Source: Cyanophora paradoxa
Taxonomy: Eukaryota > Glaucocystophyceae > Cyanophorales > Cyanophoraceae
Direction of reading: 5' to 3'
Length of the DNA: 64,000 bases
NCBI GenBank assembly: GCA_004431415.1
Contig: QPMI01000318.1
Location: forward strand, 21,503 to 85,502
Part shown: piece after piece, positions 42,914-53,828 of the stretch
Layout of the letters: each line of letters opens with the position of its first letter
Position numbering within the stretch: the stretch's first letter is position 1
Translations under genes and position numbers: made by a program
The notes under the pieces: generated by a model
Databases searched by the model: none
What the model was told of the DNA's origin: nothing
The model's input: the letters and a program-made list of their open reading frames with translations, nothing else

Positions 42914-43209
42914 TCATCTCCGCTTCGTTGTCTGTGCCCAGAAGTCTCCGGCTTGCCAGATCTGTGGGCCCGTGAGGAAGACGTGCACAAATGCGCGTCA
43001 TGGAGCTGGAGGAGAGCGGAGATCCGCGGGCTGGACGAACTGACATAGCTAGCGTCGCGCGCTTCATACGCACGCACCTTGCGGTTTCGAACGACTGCGA
43101 TGCCGAGCGGGACGACGACGCCAACAACGAGGATGACCGCGCCGATGATGTACCGCAGCAAATCAGGGGGTTCAACACGCATCAAGACCTGCAGCGCTCG
43201 CTCAGACAT
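42914..43209 (-). CDS. Small single-pass membrane protein (about 59 residues)
   Basis: Unknown family. Exon 1 (43078-43209) encodes MSERALQVLMRVEPPDLLRY and a strong membrane helix (IIGAVILVVGVVVPLGIAVV) ending RNRK. A 116-nt GT-AG intron (GTGCGTGC...CCCACAG) joins to exon 2 (42914-42961), IWQAGDFWAQTTKRR, then TGA. Short acidic N side, basic C side after the helix; the KRR end is compatible with a cytosolic C terminus. Without splicing the frame runs on as low-quality sequence, so the spliced form is preferred. Too small for homology by eye. Confidence 0.5.
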
Positions 43210-43622
43210 TCGTTTGTTTGCTCGCTCGAAGATGGGCGAACCATCGAAGGACGCCTCAGGAACTGGCGCGTCGGTGGCCCAGATGGGTATTTATGCCTGA
43301 TGTGGCAGATATAACCGTATACTAACAGTTTCCGCGGCGCCGCACGACAGTGACGACCAGCTCGCGAGTGTACCCCATCACCAGTGGCACTGCGGGACTC
43401 AGCCGCCAGCACTGCGGCAGAGTTGCGGCACTAGCACGGCTGCGGCAGCTTAGCGGCTGGAAGCCAAGCTGAGCGGCAGCTACTGGCGCTCCCGGGCAAT
43501 GGGAGCCTCGGAGAACGCTTTAGCTCAATTGCCGGCTTCGGCGGCGAGGGGCGTACGTGTCGAGGAAGAAGAAAGCTGGGGGAGCGCGGCGGGGCTAAAA
43601 AGCAAGGGCTATAGATACAGGC
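43210..43622. other. Intergenic
   Basis: Upstream of the small membrane protein and downstream of the Rab3GAP2-like gene. GCGGCAG and CAGCGG words recur at 43380-43460. No gene. Confidence 0.35.
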
Positions 43623-45742
43623 CTATGGTGCGGCCGACTGGGAGGACTGGCGCCTGCCGGGGGTGCGGAGGCGCTCGATCTGAGAGGGGGCGGGTACGTT
43701 GACGCGGGAGATGGCGCCCGCCGGCGTCAGCAGGAAGGCAGTCGCCGTGTCGGCCGCGTCGCTCGCCCCGCCGGCTGCCGAGAGCCTGAAGCCGCCCGGA
43801 AGGAGCCTCGAGCCCTCCGGCACCGTGCACGCCGCCGTGCGCTTCCCCTGCGCCGAGCCATAAGGGGCGGGGGGAGCGGGCCCGGGCGGGGCGGCGCACG
43901 AAGGGCACGTCCCAGACCTCCACTGCGAGCGGCGCAGGGGCGTGCGTGAGCGCCGGGCGGGGAGGGCGCCCGGGGCGACGCACCGAGGCCGCGGCGCGGG
44001 GCGTGGATGACGAGGTGGAGGGGGCGGGGCGCCGCGCTCTGGCCCTCCGGGGCGGCGGCGAGGGGCCGCGAGGTGGGCGACGCGCGCGCCGGGGAGGCGA
44101 ACGATGCGCGAGAGCCAGCGCCCTCGGCCGCCGAAGGGCCGTCGATGAACGCCACCTGCGCGTCCCGGTACCCCTGCGGGGCGGTCGGGGCGGGCAGGGG
44201 CGGGGGGCGGGGCGCGGGACTGGAGACCTTGAAGACGCGGAGGAGGAGGAAGGTTGGGGCGTCGGCGAGGAGGACCCGCCCGAGGGAGTCGGCGCAGGCG
44301 AGCAGCCGCCCGAGCGCGTCGCCGCCACGCGCAGCCCGCCCCGCGGCGGGTCGTGCAGCGCCTCCTGCGCCGCCACGCTCGCCGGCGCCTCCAGGTCGGG
44401 GCCCGCGCCTCCGCCCGCGCCGCCTCTGCGCCCCGCACTCGGCGCCGGCCGGCGGCGTGGGTGGCGGGCGCGGCGCACCGGCGGGGCCTGGGCGGGGGCG
44501 CTCTTCCAGAAGCTCTGCGGGGGCGGGGCTCGGGCGGGGCGGGGCGGGGCGGGCGGGGCGGGCGGGGCGGGCCTTGGCCATGGAGAAGACGGTGGAGGTG
44601 GCGAGGCTGGTGACGGCGCCGATGACGGAGGAGGCGAGGGCGACGGCGCCGACGCGCCCCTTCTCCGCCTCCCCCGCCACGTGCCGCGACACGAACGGCT
44701 CCCCCGCCGCCGCCACGAAGCTCACCCGCCCCCGCCCCGCCTCCAGGCCCGCCCCGGGGCCCACCTCTGCCGCCCCCTCGGTGGCCAGCGCCAGGGGCGG
44801 GGGCAGGCGCGGGCGGGCACCGGCGCAGGCGGCGTCGCGGAAGCCGGAGAGACCAGCGAGCTCGTGCTTTGTGCAGGGGAGGGGCATCGAGGGCCCCGCC
44901 TCTGAGATCCCCATTGAGACCTGCCCGCCCGCCGCCCGCTCGCCGCCGGCCCCCGGCGCGGGCGCCGGCGCGGGGCGGCACCTGCACGAGCCGCGCTTGC
45001 AGCTCTGAGAAGACGTTGTACGAGTCGAGGCGGACCATCACGCCGCCCTCCTGCACGAGCACCACCTCCGACCTGCGCCCCCCGTCGGCCCGCCGCGAGC
45101 GCCCCGCCGGCGTGCGCGGCGCACGAGGGCAGCGCGAGTGTGCCGGCGGCTCGGAACTTGATCTCAAGGACGGAGCTCCTGTGAAAGACCTGCGTGGTGA
45201 GCAGCTGCCCCTCCTGCGCCCGGCGTTCGTCGGAATGGCGGATAGAGCAGAGCTCGAGGCGGAGCATCCGCGGGCGCGCGCACCAGTGTGAAGAAGGAGA
45301 GCGTGCCCTTCGAAGAGCCCGTCACGGCCACGCTCTTCTCGCGGCCGCCATCCGCCTCGCCCGCAACGCCGACGAGGGTAAGAATCGTCGCCGCCGTCAC
45401 GGTCTCACTGCACGATGCTTAGCTAAGCAATGCGAGCCGTCCGAGGGGGCAGGCCACGCACCCGTCGGGGGCGGCGGCTGACAACAATCCTGTGATGGAA
45501 CTCTTGCCGGCGTTGCGCGCGGAGCGCGCGTCCCTGAAGCGGAGCAGCACGCCGCGCCCACCGAGACAGATGCAGGCCCTCTTGCCATCCTGCGAGAGCC
45601 CGCAAACGAGCCCCGCGGCTGCGCCGATGGATGCTGGCGCGTCGTCTCCTGGCTTGAGGCGCTGCAGCACGTCGCCATCGATCAGGCCGCATGCTGTGAG
45701 TGGCGAGAGTGTCAGCCGGGGCGCTTCGGCTGCTCCCGCCAT
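43623..45742 (-). CDS. Rab3 GTPase-activating protein non-catalytic subunit (N-terminal domain type)
   Basis: Homologue of RAB3GAP2, which with RAB3GAP1 acts on Rab18 and autophagy or ER traffic. From ATG 45742: MAGAAEAPRLTLSPLTACGL, DGKRACICLGGRGVLLRF, SVAVTGSSKGTLSFFTL, QLLTTQVFHRSSVLEIKFRA, VVLVQEGGVMVRLDSYNVF, ELQARL, PCTKHELAGLSGFRDAA, SLATSTVFSMAK, LLACADSLGRVLLADAP, LLLRVFKV, GYRDAQVAFIDG, LHLVIHAPRRG, VEVWDVPFVRR and AFLLTPAGAISRVNVP. The GYRDAQ, APRRG and VEVW series is the RAB3GAP2 N-domain signature. The protein stops soon after VNVP, so the long C-terminal half of animal RAB3GAP2 is absent here. First intron removes a region with TAG-like signals (GTGCGTGG...GTGCAG). Confidence 0.8.
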
Positions 45743-45955
45743 CGTCTTCGGCTGATGCCGCTGCTGCTTGTGGATCGGGGTCCGCGCAACGCGGCGACGC
45801 TCACAGCGCACTGCTGTGCCACCTGAGGCGCCTGCGTTCTGTGGCGGACAGCCGCGGACAGCTGCGGACAGCAGCGGACAGCTGCGGACTCAGTGGCGGG
45901 GTACGGTCGACGGAAGCACCGCGCATTGGCTAACGCCGGCGCGGCGAGTACTTCG
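45743..45955. promoter_or_regulatory. Divergent promoter region with GCGGACAGC tandem repeat
   Basis: 213 bp between the Rab3GAP2-like and WD40 genes. 45841-45890 is a five-fold imperfect repeat of (A/T)GCGGACAGC, period about 10-11 bp. Either a minisatellite or clustered binding sites; undecided. Confidence 0.4.
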
Positions 45956-47944
45956 ATGCAGGCTCTTCGTTTTGAGGGCGAGCTGGACGCGCACGCCTTG
46001 TCGGAGATCGCTCAGGTGCGCCGACGCCGTGCGCGGCGATCTGCGACGCGCATTCGATTTGGCGCTGCGCAGGTACTCCGACGAGCAGTAAACGTGCGAC
46101 GCGCCGACGCGTCTTCCTCTGCACTCGATCGTGGTTTCGCGGGAGCGCCCACAGCGCCACCAACGCCGGCGCACGCTCCACCGCAGCACACGCATGCAAT
46201 TCCAACGCAGCCGCCGCCGCAAACGGCCCTCGAACAGCACGCACAAGCGGCGGCGCAACCAGCCCAAGTGCAGCAGCATCCGTCGTCTGCCGCCCTCAAG
46301 CAGCACACGCAGTACACGCAAGCGGCGGCGCATGCAGCACCGTCTAGTCAGCCGCACAGCGACGCACTTCAACGACATGCACAAGCACCAGCGCAAGCGA
46401 AGTTTTCGGCGCAGCATACGCAGCCGCCAGCTCTAGCTGCGAGTGCCTATGTGGATGCATCCGCACCAGCGCCGCCCCGGCCGGCAGGTCGCAGGCGATG
46501 GATACACACGGCCACGGATAGCGCAGATCACGCTGGCGAGGGCGTGCTGCGCGTGATCCACGTCCCGGCTGTCGCTGGAGTGCCCGCGGCAGACAGCGGG
46601 TTTCTCGTTTCAGGTACGATTCGAGTCGCATACGACTTCTCATCCCTCTCTAAGCAGCAACTTCAGCATCAAAAACATGGCTGAACCTCTGGATGCGGGA
46701 GGAGGACTCTGGATATCTCATCAACGTGCACAGGTCTGCGGTCTCTGAAAAGCGGCTGCGCCCGACCTCGAGCCTCGGTGTGACCGTCGGGCCTGCCCGG
46801 CAGCACAAACGTGGACGTGCACATGAGCAGCGTCGAGTACCTCGCTCCCCGCCTGCTCCTCGCCTCGGCGCAGTCGCGGGCAGACAAGAAGAACGTGCGC
46901 CCGCGGCCGGATCCGCCGGCTGGGGCCCCGCGGCTAGAGCTCGCCAAATTAAAGTGCTAACGGCGGGCGCGACGCCGGCGGCAGCTGCTGTGCACGTACG
47001 CGATGGACGGGAGCTCGCTTTTCCGCCTCCAGATGAAGTTCGAGTGCCCGAAGCCCGTCGGGGCGCTCCTCTCGCTGCAGCCGTGCGGCGGGCCCCTCGC
47101 GAGCTCCTTCGCCGCTGCCTCCGCCGGCTCCGTATACGTCTTCGGTCCGTTCGGGTCCCCTCTCCGCTGGGCCGGCGCCGCGCCGGGCGAGGCAGCCGGG
47201 CGGGGGGCGGGGCGCGGGGCCGAGGGGCGGGGCGGGGCGCAGACGTCGGGGCGCTGCACCAGGCGAAAGCGAACATCGCGGCGCACGCGGAGGCGGTCTC
47301 GTGCATGCAGCGCGTGCACGGACGCACCCCGATGTTCGCCACGGGGGCCAACGACGGGGCCCTCCACCTCTGGTCCCTCCAGTCCCCGCCCAGGTGACCG
47401 CCGCCCCCGCCAGCAGCAGCCGGCCCCCGCGCCCCGGGCAACGCCGGCGGCGCAGGGAGCCGGTGCTGCGGGTGCAGGCCCACGCGAAGCGCGTCACCTC
47501 CATCGCCTCCCTCGACGAGAACCTCCTGGTACCGCCCGCCCCCCGCGCCACCCGCCCCGATCGCCGGCCCGCCTGACCGCCCCCGAGCTCACGGGGAGCG
47601 TGGACACGACGGTGCGGGTGTGGGACCTGCGGCGGGCGGGGGCGCCGCTGGCGGCCCTCCCGCTGGACGGGCGCTGCGTGCTGAAGCTCGCCCACGGGGC
47701 CGGCCTCGTCGCCGTCAGCACTCTCAAGCACGCCCTCTACACCCTCCCCGCCGCCGCCCTCGCCGCCCCGCCCCCGGCCGGCGTGCCGGCGCCCGAGCCG
47801 CTGCTGGAGGCGGTGCCGGCGGAGGAGACGAGGCGCATCTGGCCGGACATCGCCATCGCCGAGGGCCGGGGCGCCGTCTACGCCGGCAGCATGGCCGGCC
47901 ACATCGACGCCTTCCACCCCGGCATCGCCCCCAAGCATTACTGA
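45956..47944 (+). CDS. WD40-repeat protein with Gln/His/Pro-rich N-terminal region
   Basis: Start at 45956 gives MQALRFEGELDAHALSEIAQ. A first intron (GTGCGCCG...CTGCGCAG, 57 nt, no stop, divisible by three) may be removed or kept. Then about 130 residues rich in Gln, His, Ala and Pro (HTQYTQAAAHAAPSSQPH). WD-type blades follow: GVLRVIHVPAVAGVPA, SGFLVSASKTWLNLWMREED, LLCTYAMDGSSLFRLQMKF, ASSFAAASAGSVYVF, AHAEAVSCMQRVHG, FATGANDGALHLW, VQAHAKRVTSIASLDENLL, LTGSVDTTVRVWDLR, ending IDAFHPGIAPKHY. No known family can be named. The splice giving FLVSASKTWLNLW fits a WD repeat and fixes one junction. Confidence 0.75.
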
Positions 47945-48222
47945 GCCGCCCAGATCTAGAGGCCGCCGCGCCCTCCCCCCGCCCCCGCCCCCGGTCCCCA
48001 TGCACGGCGGCTTTGCGACGCAACTCCTGGCGCCTCGTGCTGTGCCGTCGCTCTCGTGCGGGGCGAAACCCTGCGATACTGCCAGTGGGGAGCCCGGGGA
48101 GAGCGGCGGCGGCGGCGCTCGGCTTCACGGTGCCCGCAATTGTTGCATTGATGTAGAGCTCAGACAAGGTCAAGCCCGGGGGAGCTGAGCCGGTCCCGGG
48201 GGGCTAGGCCCTTCGGGAGAAG

Positions 48223-49027
48223 TTACTCCGGGATGGAGATCTCGCCGGCCTTGATCTTGGCCTGGATGGAGGTCGGGGCCTCGCCGTCAACGGTGCAGCC
48301 GACCGAGTTGCAGGTGCCGAGGATCTCGAGCACGGTGCCGGCCATGGCCTTCGCCATCGAGCGGTGGCGCATCTTCTTCGCCACGCCGATAACGTCGTCG
48401 AGGGTTAGGTTGCCGCTGTGCTTGACTGCGCCCGGCGGGTAAGGCCGAGGGGGGACACCTTCTGGGCACCGGGGACGCACTGTTCTTGACCTTCTTGCGA
48501 TCGCGCTCCGGCTCCTTAAGGGCCTTGATGATGAGCGCGGCCGCCGAGGGGATGACGGAGATGGTCGCCTGACGGTTCTGAACCGAGAGCTACGAACCGC
48601 CGGCACGGCGCTCAGCCCCTCCTCCTGCACAAGAGAGGAGCGAAAGAAACGGAACCTGGCAAGTAACACGGAGGCCCTTCCAGTCAGTGGTGGCCTTGGC
48701 AATGTCCTCACCGACCTTCTTGGGGGACTGCGGGGGCACACGCGGTCAAGAGGGGGTTTCCGAGCCCCAGAGAGCCCGCGGCGGGCGTGTTAGGCGATGC
48801 GGGACGGCGAAAAGCGAGGACTAGAGCGCCACGTGCGACAGCAGGCTCGCGCACCAGACCGAGGGGACCGATCTTCGGGGCGAGCGCAGTGACAGCGCCG
48901 ACCTCACCACCAGTCACACGGACGGTGACTGCACAAGGTTGAAATGACGGGGAAGAACGCAGCTAGCGCGCGCAAGCGAGGGCGACGCACTGATCTTGAC
49001 CTCGCTGGGATCGAACTTCGGCGGCAT
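48223..49027 (-). CDS. RPL12: Large-subunit ribosomal protein uL11 (RPL12)
   Basis: Component of the 60S stalk base. From ATG 49027: [12 protein letters not shown], then [97 protein letters not shown] and [19 protein letters not shown], ending AGEISIPE. These are diagnostic of eukaryotic uL11 and the length is normal. Exons are short with at least five introns, and the introns are less C/G-biased than in neighbours. Convergent with the WD40 gene, 278 bp between. Confidence 0.95.
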
Positions 49028-49603
49028 CTTGTTGAATTGCGGGCTGTGCGGAAACCGAAAAAGAGGTGTCGGATGACCTGCGCCAGGCGGAGAGGAGCGT
49101 AAGCTCCACGCAAGCGGAAAGCGATCGCGAGCGGCGGGAGGCCGCAGCAAGCAGCAGATGTTTGCTCACCTCGTTAAGAGGACGACCGAAAAGTTGCACC
49201 TGCCGACGGGTCAGCGCGGCTCGGCGCTGCGAAGCTGGCTTCCGCACCTCTTGAGACTGTACCCCCTGTTCGCGGCACGGGTACAGTTGCTGAAGGTGCG
49301 CACTTTCGCGGCTTGCGCGGCCGGGGGTGATAACGTGAAGCCGTGATGGCGGTTAGCTTCGCACCGCCTTATCTCACCGCCCCGAGGTGTCGGTTACCTT
49401 ACCGAACTCCGTCGTCGCCCGATGCCGGCGTCTAGCGGGTCGGATTCATAGCAAGAGGTTTTTGGGGCTGGGCCTTAGCTCGACCTGGGCCGCTAGCTCG
49501 TTCCGTGATCTTCCGGCATCCTCCGTTACAACTTGCGAGCTGCCCTGGTCGTTGACCCGTCGCTTGCGTGCGCTTGCTAGGCAGTTCGACGAGTCCTCTG
49601 AAG
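49028..49603. other. Intergenic
   Basis: 5' side of both RPL12 and the tandem-repeat gene. One 62-codon open frame at 49158-49346 has no family signature and I do not call it. No other feature. Confidence 0.4.
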
Positions 49604-51504
49604 ATGCAGGTTCGCAAAGGCTCTCGTCGCTTTTCGTCGAGCCTGACCGTCGCGCGACTGCCGTGCGCAGCCGTTCGACGAGGATGTGCGTGAGACTCTG
49701 TCAGTGATCACCGGCGATGCCTGACCGAACCTCCCCCAGGTCATGCTGCTGGTGAACGACAGCTCTCCGGACCCCTCGCTGCAGCGCCTGAGCCACTTCG
49801 GGAGCGTGGGGGCGAACGTAACTGGAGCGGGCGTGAACGATAACAATGGGTAAATCTTCAGATGATTGTCCTTCCTCGGCCGCGAGAGCTAGCGTCTAAC
49901 CTCGTGTAGCTTCCTCTCGGCCATCGCGTTCACTGGCGACGCCAAGACCACGCGCGACGTCGATGCGCAGGCCCTGGAGCGGCTCGTCGAGCGTGCGTTC
50001 GCGCGACGCGCTGCACGGGGCGCCGGCGGGGCCCTGACGCCGCGAGCAGACGCGAAGAACATCCACAGTGGCGTCGTCAGTCAGCTTGATGACGACGTGC
50101 GGGGCCCGGCCCCCACGTGCGGCAGGCGATGCCTGACCGAACCTCCCCCAGGTCATGCTGCTGGTGAACGACAGCTCTCCGGACCCCTCGCTGCAGCGCC
50201 TGAGCCACTTCGGGAGCGTGGGGGCGAACGTAACTGGAGCGGGCGTGAACGATAACAATGGGTAAATCTTCAGATGATTGTCCTTCCTCGGCCGCGAGAG
50301 CTAGCGTCTAACCTCGTGTAGCTTCCTCTCGGCCATCGCGTTCACTGGCGACGCCAAGACCACGCGCGACGTCGATGCGCAGGCCCTGGAGCGGCTCGTC
50401 GAGCGTGCGTTCGCGCGACGCGCTGCACGGGGCGCCGGCGGGGCCCTGACGCCGCGAGCAGACGCGAAGAACATCCACAGCGGTGTCGTCAGCCAGCTTG
50501 ATGACGACGTGCGGGGCCCGGCCCCCACGTGCGGCAGGCGATGCCTGACCGAACCTCCCCCAGGTCATGCTGCTGGTGAACGACAGCTCTCCGGACCCCT
50601 CGCTGCAGCGCCTGAGCCACTTCGGGAGCGTGGGGGCGAACGTAACTGGAGCGGGCGTGAACGATAACAATGGGTACATCTTTAGATGATTGTCCTTCCT
50701 CGGCCGCGAGAGCTAGCGTCTAACCTCGTGTAGCTTCCTCTCGGCCATCGCGTTCACTGGCGACGCCAAGACCACGCGCGACGTCGATGCGCAGGCCCTG
50801 GAGCGGCTCGTCGAGCGTGCGTTCGCGCGACGCGCTGCACGGGGCGCCGGCGGGGCCCTGACGCCGCGAGCAGACGCGAAGAACATCCACAGCGGTGTCG
50901 TCAGCCAGCTTGATGACGACGTGCGGGGCCCGGCCCCCACGTGCGGCAGGCGATGCCTGACCGAACCTCCCCCAGGTCATGCTGCTGGTGAACGACAGCT
51001 CTCCGGACCCCTCGCTGCAGCGCCTGAGCCACTTCGGGAGCGTGGGGGCGAACGTAACTGGAGCGGGCGTGAACGATAACAATGGGTACATCTTTAGATG
51101 ATTGTCATTCCTCGGCCGCGAGAGCTAGCGTCTAACCTCGTGTAGCTTCCTCTCGGCCATCGCGTTCACTGGCGACGCCAAGACCACGCGCGACGTCGAT
51201 GCGCAGGCCCTGGAGCGGCTCGTCGAGCGTGCGTTCGCGCCACGCGCTGCACAGGGCGCCGGCGGGGCCCTGACTCCGCGAGCAGACGCGAAGAACATCC
51301 ACAGCGGTGTCGTCAGCGCCGAGACGGCGGAGGAGGAGGTGCGCGCGTCGGGCGGGGTCTCCGGGGTGTGTGCTGGAGCTGACGGGGCGGCAGGCGATGG
51401 CGCCCTTCGGGACGGAGAGCGCGGCGGAGCTGAACGTGGAAGCCTTCGAGGCCGACATCGACGACCTCGTCGGCGAGGCCATCGAGAGCCCCTTCGACCT
51501 CTAA
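49604..51504 (+). CDS. Unknown protein built from four tandem exon-intron modules
   Basis: Not recognised. Proposed start ATG 49604, with two small leading exons giving MQPFDED. Each 412-bp genomic unit holds exon A (110 nt: VMLLVNDSSPDPSLQRLSHF then GSVGANVTGAGVNDNN), a 60-nt intron (GTAAATC...GTGTAG, branch CTAAC), exon B (187 nt, opening FLSAIAFTGDAKTTRDVDAQ then ALERLVERA) and a 55-nt intron (GTGCGGGG...CCCCAG, branch CTGAC). Exon B can lose a further 72-nt segment (GTTCGCGC...CCACAG) and stay in frame, so the protein repeat is 99 or 75 residues. The last copy diverges at 51315 into VVSAETAEEE, then an acidic end, ELNVEAFEADIDDLVG and EAIESPFDL. No membrane segment. Antisense open frames across the array are shadows: only this strand splices cleanly. 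Confidence 0.65.
49716..51315 (+). repeat. 412-bp tandem repeat, 3 full units plus a diverging fourth
   Basis: Units begin at 49716, 50128, 50540 and 50952 (GATGCCTGACCGAACCTCCC). They differ by only a few bases, e.g. GGTAAATCTTCAG in units 1-2 versus GGTACATCTTTAG in units 3-4, and AGTGGCGTCGTCAGTC in unit 1 versus AGCGGTGTCGTCAGCC in later ones. Introns are as conserved as exons, so the duplication is recent or homogenised. Confidence 0.9.
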
Positions 51505-51699
51505 CTAAACCCAGCCCCCGCGCGCCCTCGCCGCCCTCTAGATCTACTTCGTGGCCCGGTTGCGGGCCTTCGCGTGCAGTGGGCCCGCCTTAGTACTTTC
51601 TCTTCAAAATCACTGAATACTTTGTTGTGAACCCGGGGCGACTCGGCGAAAGTGAGGCATAGGAACTCGAGATTGGACACGGCCAACAGCGGCCGGGGG

Positions 51700-52891
51700 C
51701 TACTGGTCGGGGTCGGCGGGGCGGACGACGATGGTGATGGCGAGGCCGATGAGTCCAAGGGCGACGATGGCGAAGACGTATGAGGCGAGGAGGGCCCCCA
51801 CCTCGAACGCGTCCCGGAACTTCTCTGCGATCTGCCCCCCGCCCCGCCCCGCCCCGTCTGAGCGAGCGTGCCCCGGGCCGCGTCGCGGCAGCGGCCACGC
51901 CGGACGGGCGGGCGCACGGCGGCGGTCACGGGGTTCGGGAAGGTGACCGGGTTGTCCGCGAAGGTCGTCTTCAGCGTGATCGTCGCTGCGCCACCGCACG
52001 CGTCAGCCGCGGGCCGCGCGGCGGGGGCCGGCCAGCGGGCGCGCCCTGGTTCATGCCGTAGGCGAGGACGGCGGAGAAGGCCGAGCCGAAGGCCGCCGTC
52101 GACGCGTCCAGGTCCTCGAGGTAGCCGCCGAACCTGCCGTCCAGCCGTCCGCAACGCGCCGCGCCCCGGGCCCCCGCGCGCGCGCCGCGCCGCACCGCGC
52201 GACGCTCGCGTTTGGGTCGATCTCCTTCTTGCCCTCGGTCGGGAGCTGGCTCGGGTCCTACAGCGGCTGCGCCTCAGCCGCCGCGCGGCGGGGCGAGTGC
52301 TTGCGGCAGGGGCGGCGGACGGTGATCATGGCGACCTCCCAGGCCTCCTGCCCGGCGTTGTAGCGCGACTCGACGGGCCGTACGTTCTCATCCCGCTCCA
52401 GCACCGTCGCTTGCCGCTTGTCTTCGGCGTAGTACGCCTTGCCGCCGAAGCCGCCCACCTTCTCGAAGGGCTTGATTTCGATCCGGCCCTCCGCGTCCAC
52501 ACCGACCACCTGCCCAACCGCGTACTGCGTCTCGCCGTTCACGCCCTTGTACGGCGATACGTATCTGCGAAGTAGATGAGATTGCGCAGCGAGAAAAGGC
52601 GGCGCGGGCGCACTCGACGATGTCTCCTTCGGCCATCTTGCATACGACCGCCGGTGGTGCCGGCGACGCCGCCGCCGGCGCGAAGCCATCGAAACGCAGG
52701 CGCCGGGCAAAGAACTTAACGGTCCGATCACCGGCGACGAAGCCGCGGCGGCGGCTTGGGAGGGCGAAGGCCGAAGCCGGCGACGGCGACGGCGCCGCCC
52801 GCGCGCTGCACACCCGCGCGGGGACCAGAAGGAAAGGCTTGCATGAAGATGGCGCGACGGCCGCCTGGGATGCGAAAAACGCGGCGGACAT
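51700..52891 (-). CDS. Plastid-targeted membrane protein, unknown function
   Basis: Start 52891 gives MSAAFFASQAAVAPSSCK and a presequence with ASAFALPS, the ASAFAP-type cleavage motif of complex red plastids. After FVAGDRTVKFFARRLRF and MAEGDIVE, a compact beta-rich part reads YVSPYKGVNGETQYAVGQVV, EGRIEIKPFEKVGGFGG, KAYYAEDKRQATVLERDENV. An apparent stop at the end of EVAMIT is removed by a GT-AG intron (GTCCGCCG...CTGTAG) joining to DPSQLPTEGKKEIDPNAS. Then RFGGYLEDLDASTAAFGSAF, TITLKTTFADNPVTFPNPV, and one C-terminal membrane helix (LASYVFAIVALGLIGLAITI) before VVRPADPDQ. Likely a thylakoid protein with an SH3-like N domain; I cannot name it. Confidence 0.7.
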
Positions 52892-53442
52892 TTTCTCACT
52901 GATCGTGCACGCTGTACCCGGGTCACCAGACTCACCTCCGCTACCGCTCGCTTCCGGTCCGCGTCACATGCCTGACTGCATTTGTCGTGCGCTGCTAGAT
53001 CGTTGCTAGCTTGATTGCGCCAGTGATATGCCGGACGAGGTTCTCGGCTGGGTACGACGATGAGGCGTGAGTCAAGCTTCAGGAGCTAGTTTCGTCATTT
53101 CCGCGTGAGAGCGCTCTTGGTCATCATTCCAGAGCAGCATTTTCAGAGCTCATCAGTCCAGTTCGTACCGCGGAGCACCTCCCCCTTACCGCGGAGCACC
53201 GACTCGGATAAAGATCAAAAGCGCAAGCCACCACCCAAGCTATCAGATCGCGCAATGGTGCGGGCGCCTGCATGAGCCGGCGTGTCATCCAACTCTTAAT
53301 GACATAGAAGAAGATTACGACGCCCCCGCCCTCCTCCCGCACGCTAAAGTCTGGGCGAGCGCAAGCGCTCGGCATCCGTCCAGTGTATGCTGCTCTAGAT
53401 GTAATTGTCGCTCTAGATGTAATCATTCTCCGTGATTCCGTG
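52892..53442. other. Divergent intergenic region
   Basis: Between the plastid protein and the small protein at 53443. Holds a short direct repeat TACCGCGGAGCACC (53165-53200) and repeated CTCTAGATGTAAT (53392-53425). No gene called. Confidence 0.4.
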
Positions 53443-53828
53443 ATGCGCTTGCGTGACGCTGCTCCCCACCCTGGCCGACCGCCCAGCAGTCGCACCCGCC
53501 CGCGTGCGCGCGCGTCACCGCGTCCTGACCGCTGTGCCTGCGCAGTCGTCGGCAATCTTCCACGCGATCGCTGTCGGAATGGCGGGAGGCATCACCATTG
53601 GTTTCCTGGCCGATCGGGTTGGCCTCCTCGCGTACGTTATCTCCGCCTCGAAGCCCGCCTCGTGCGCGGCCGGGCTGACGCTGTGGCGGTGTCAGGGTCG
53701 AGGCGCAGCCGCACTCGCAGTGGCACAAGCGGATCGCGTCCGATGACGCGAGCAAGGAGCTGCAGCTCAACGCGAGCCTTGTCCAGATCTCCGACGCCCA
53801 GATGGCCGCGTTCCTGAGGAAACAGTAG
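53443..53828 (+). CDS. Small protein of unknown function (about 75 residues)
   Basis: Unrecognised. The secure part is exon 2 (SSAIFHAIAVGMAGGITIGF then LADRVGLLA), which joins across an intron with a strong GTACGT donor and CTGAC branch to VEAQPHSQWHKRIASDDASK, ELQLNASLVQISDAQMAAFL, RKQ, TAG. One short hydrophobic, glycine-containing segment could be a membrane helix. The first exon (MRLRD, ATG 53443, GC donor) is a guess chosen because it keeps phase. Size and layout resemble small mitochondrial respiratory subunits, but there is no diagnostic motif. Confidence 0.45.

Noticed and set aside
49158-49346. Short plus-strand frame MFAHLVKRTTEKLHLPTG
   Set aside because: No family signature, and it overlaps the probable 5' leader of RPL12 on the other strand.
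49577-51482. Repeated minus-strand open frames (MLSFTPAPVTFAPTLPKWLR type) across the 412-bp array
   Set aside because: They are antisense shadows: only the plus strand has GT-AG introns with branch sites, a constant phase and a sensible acidic C terminus.
52258-52891. Separate short gene ending PRRAAAEAQPL
   Set aside because: The tail is translated intron (GTCCGCCG...CTGTAG); splicing continues into DPSQLPTEGKK and a membrane helix.
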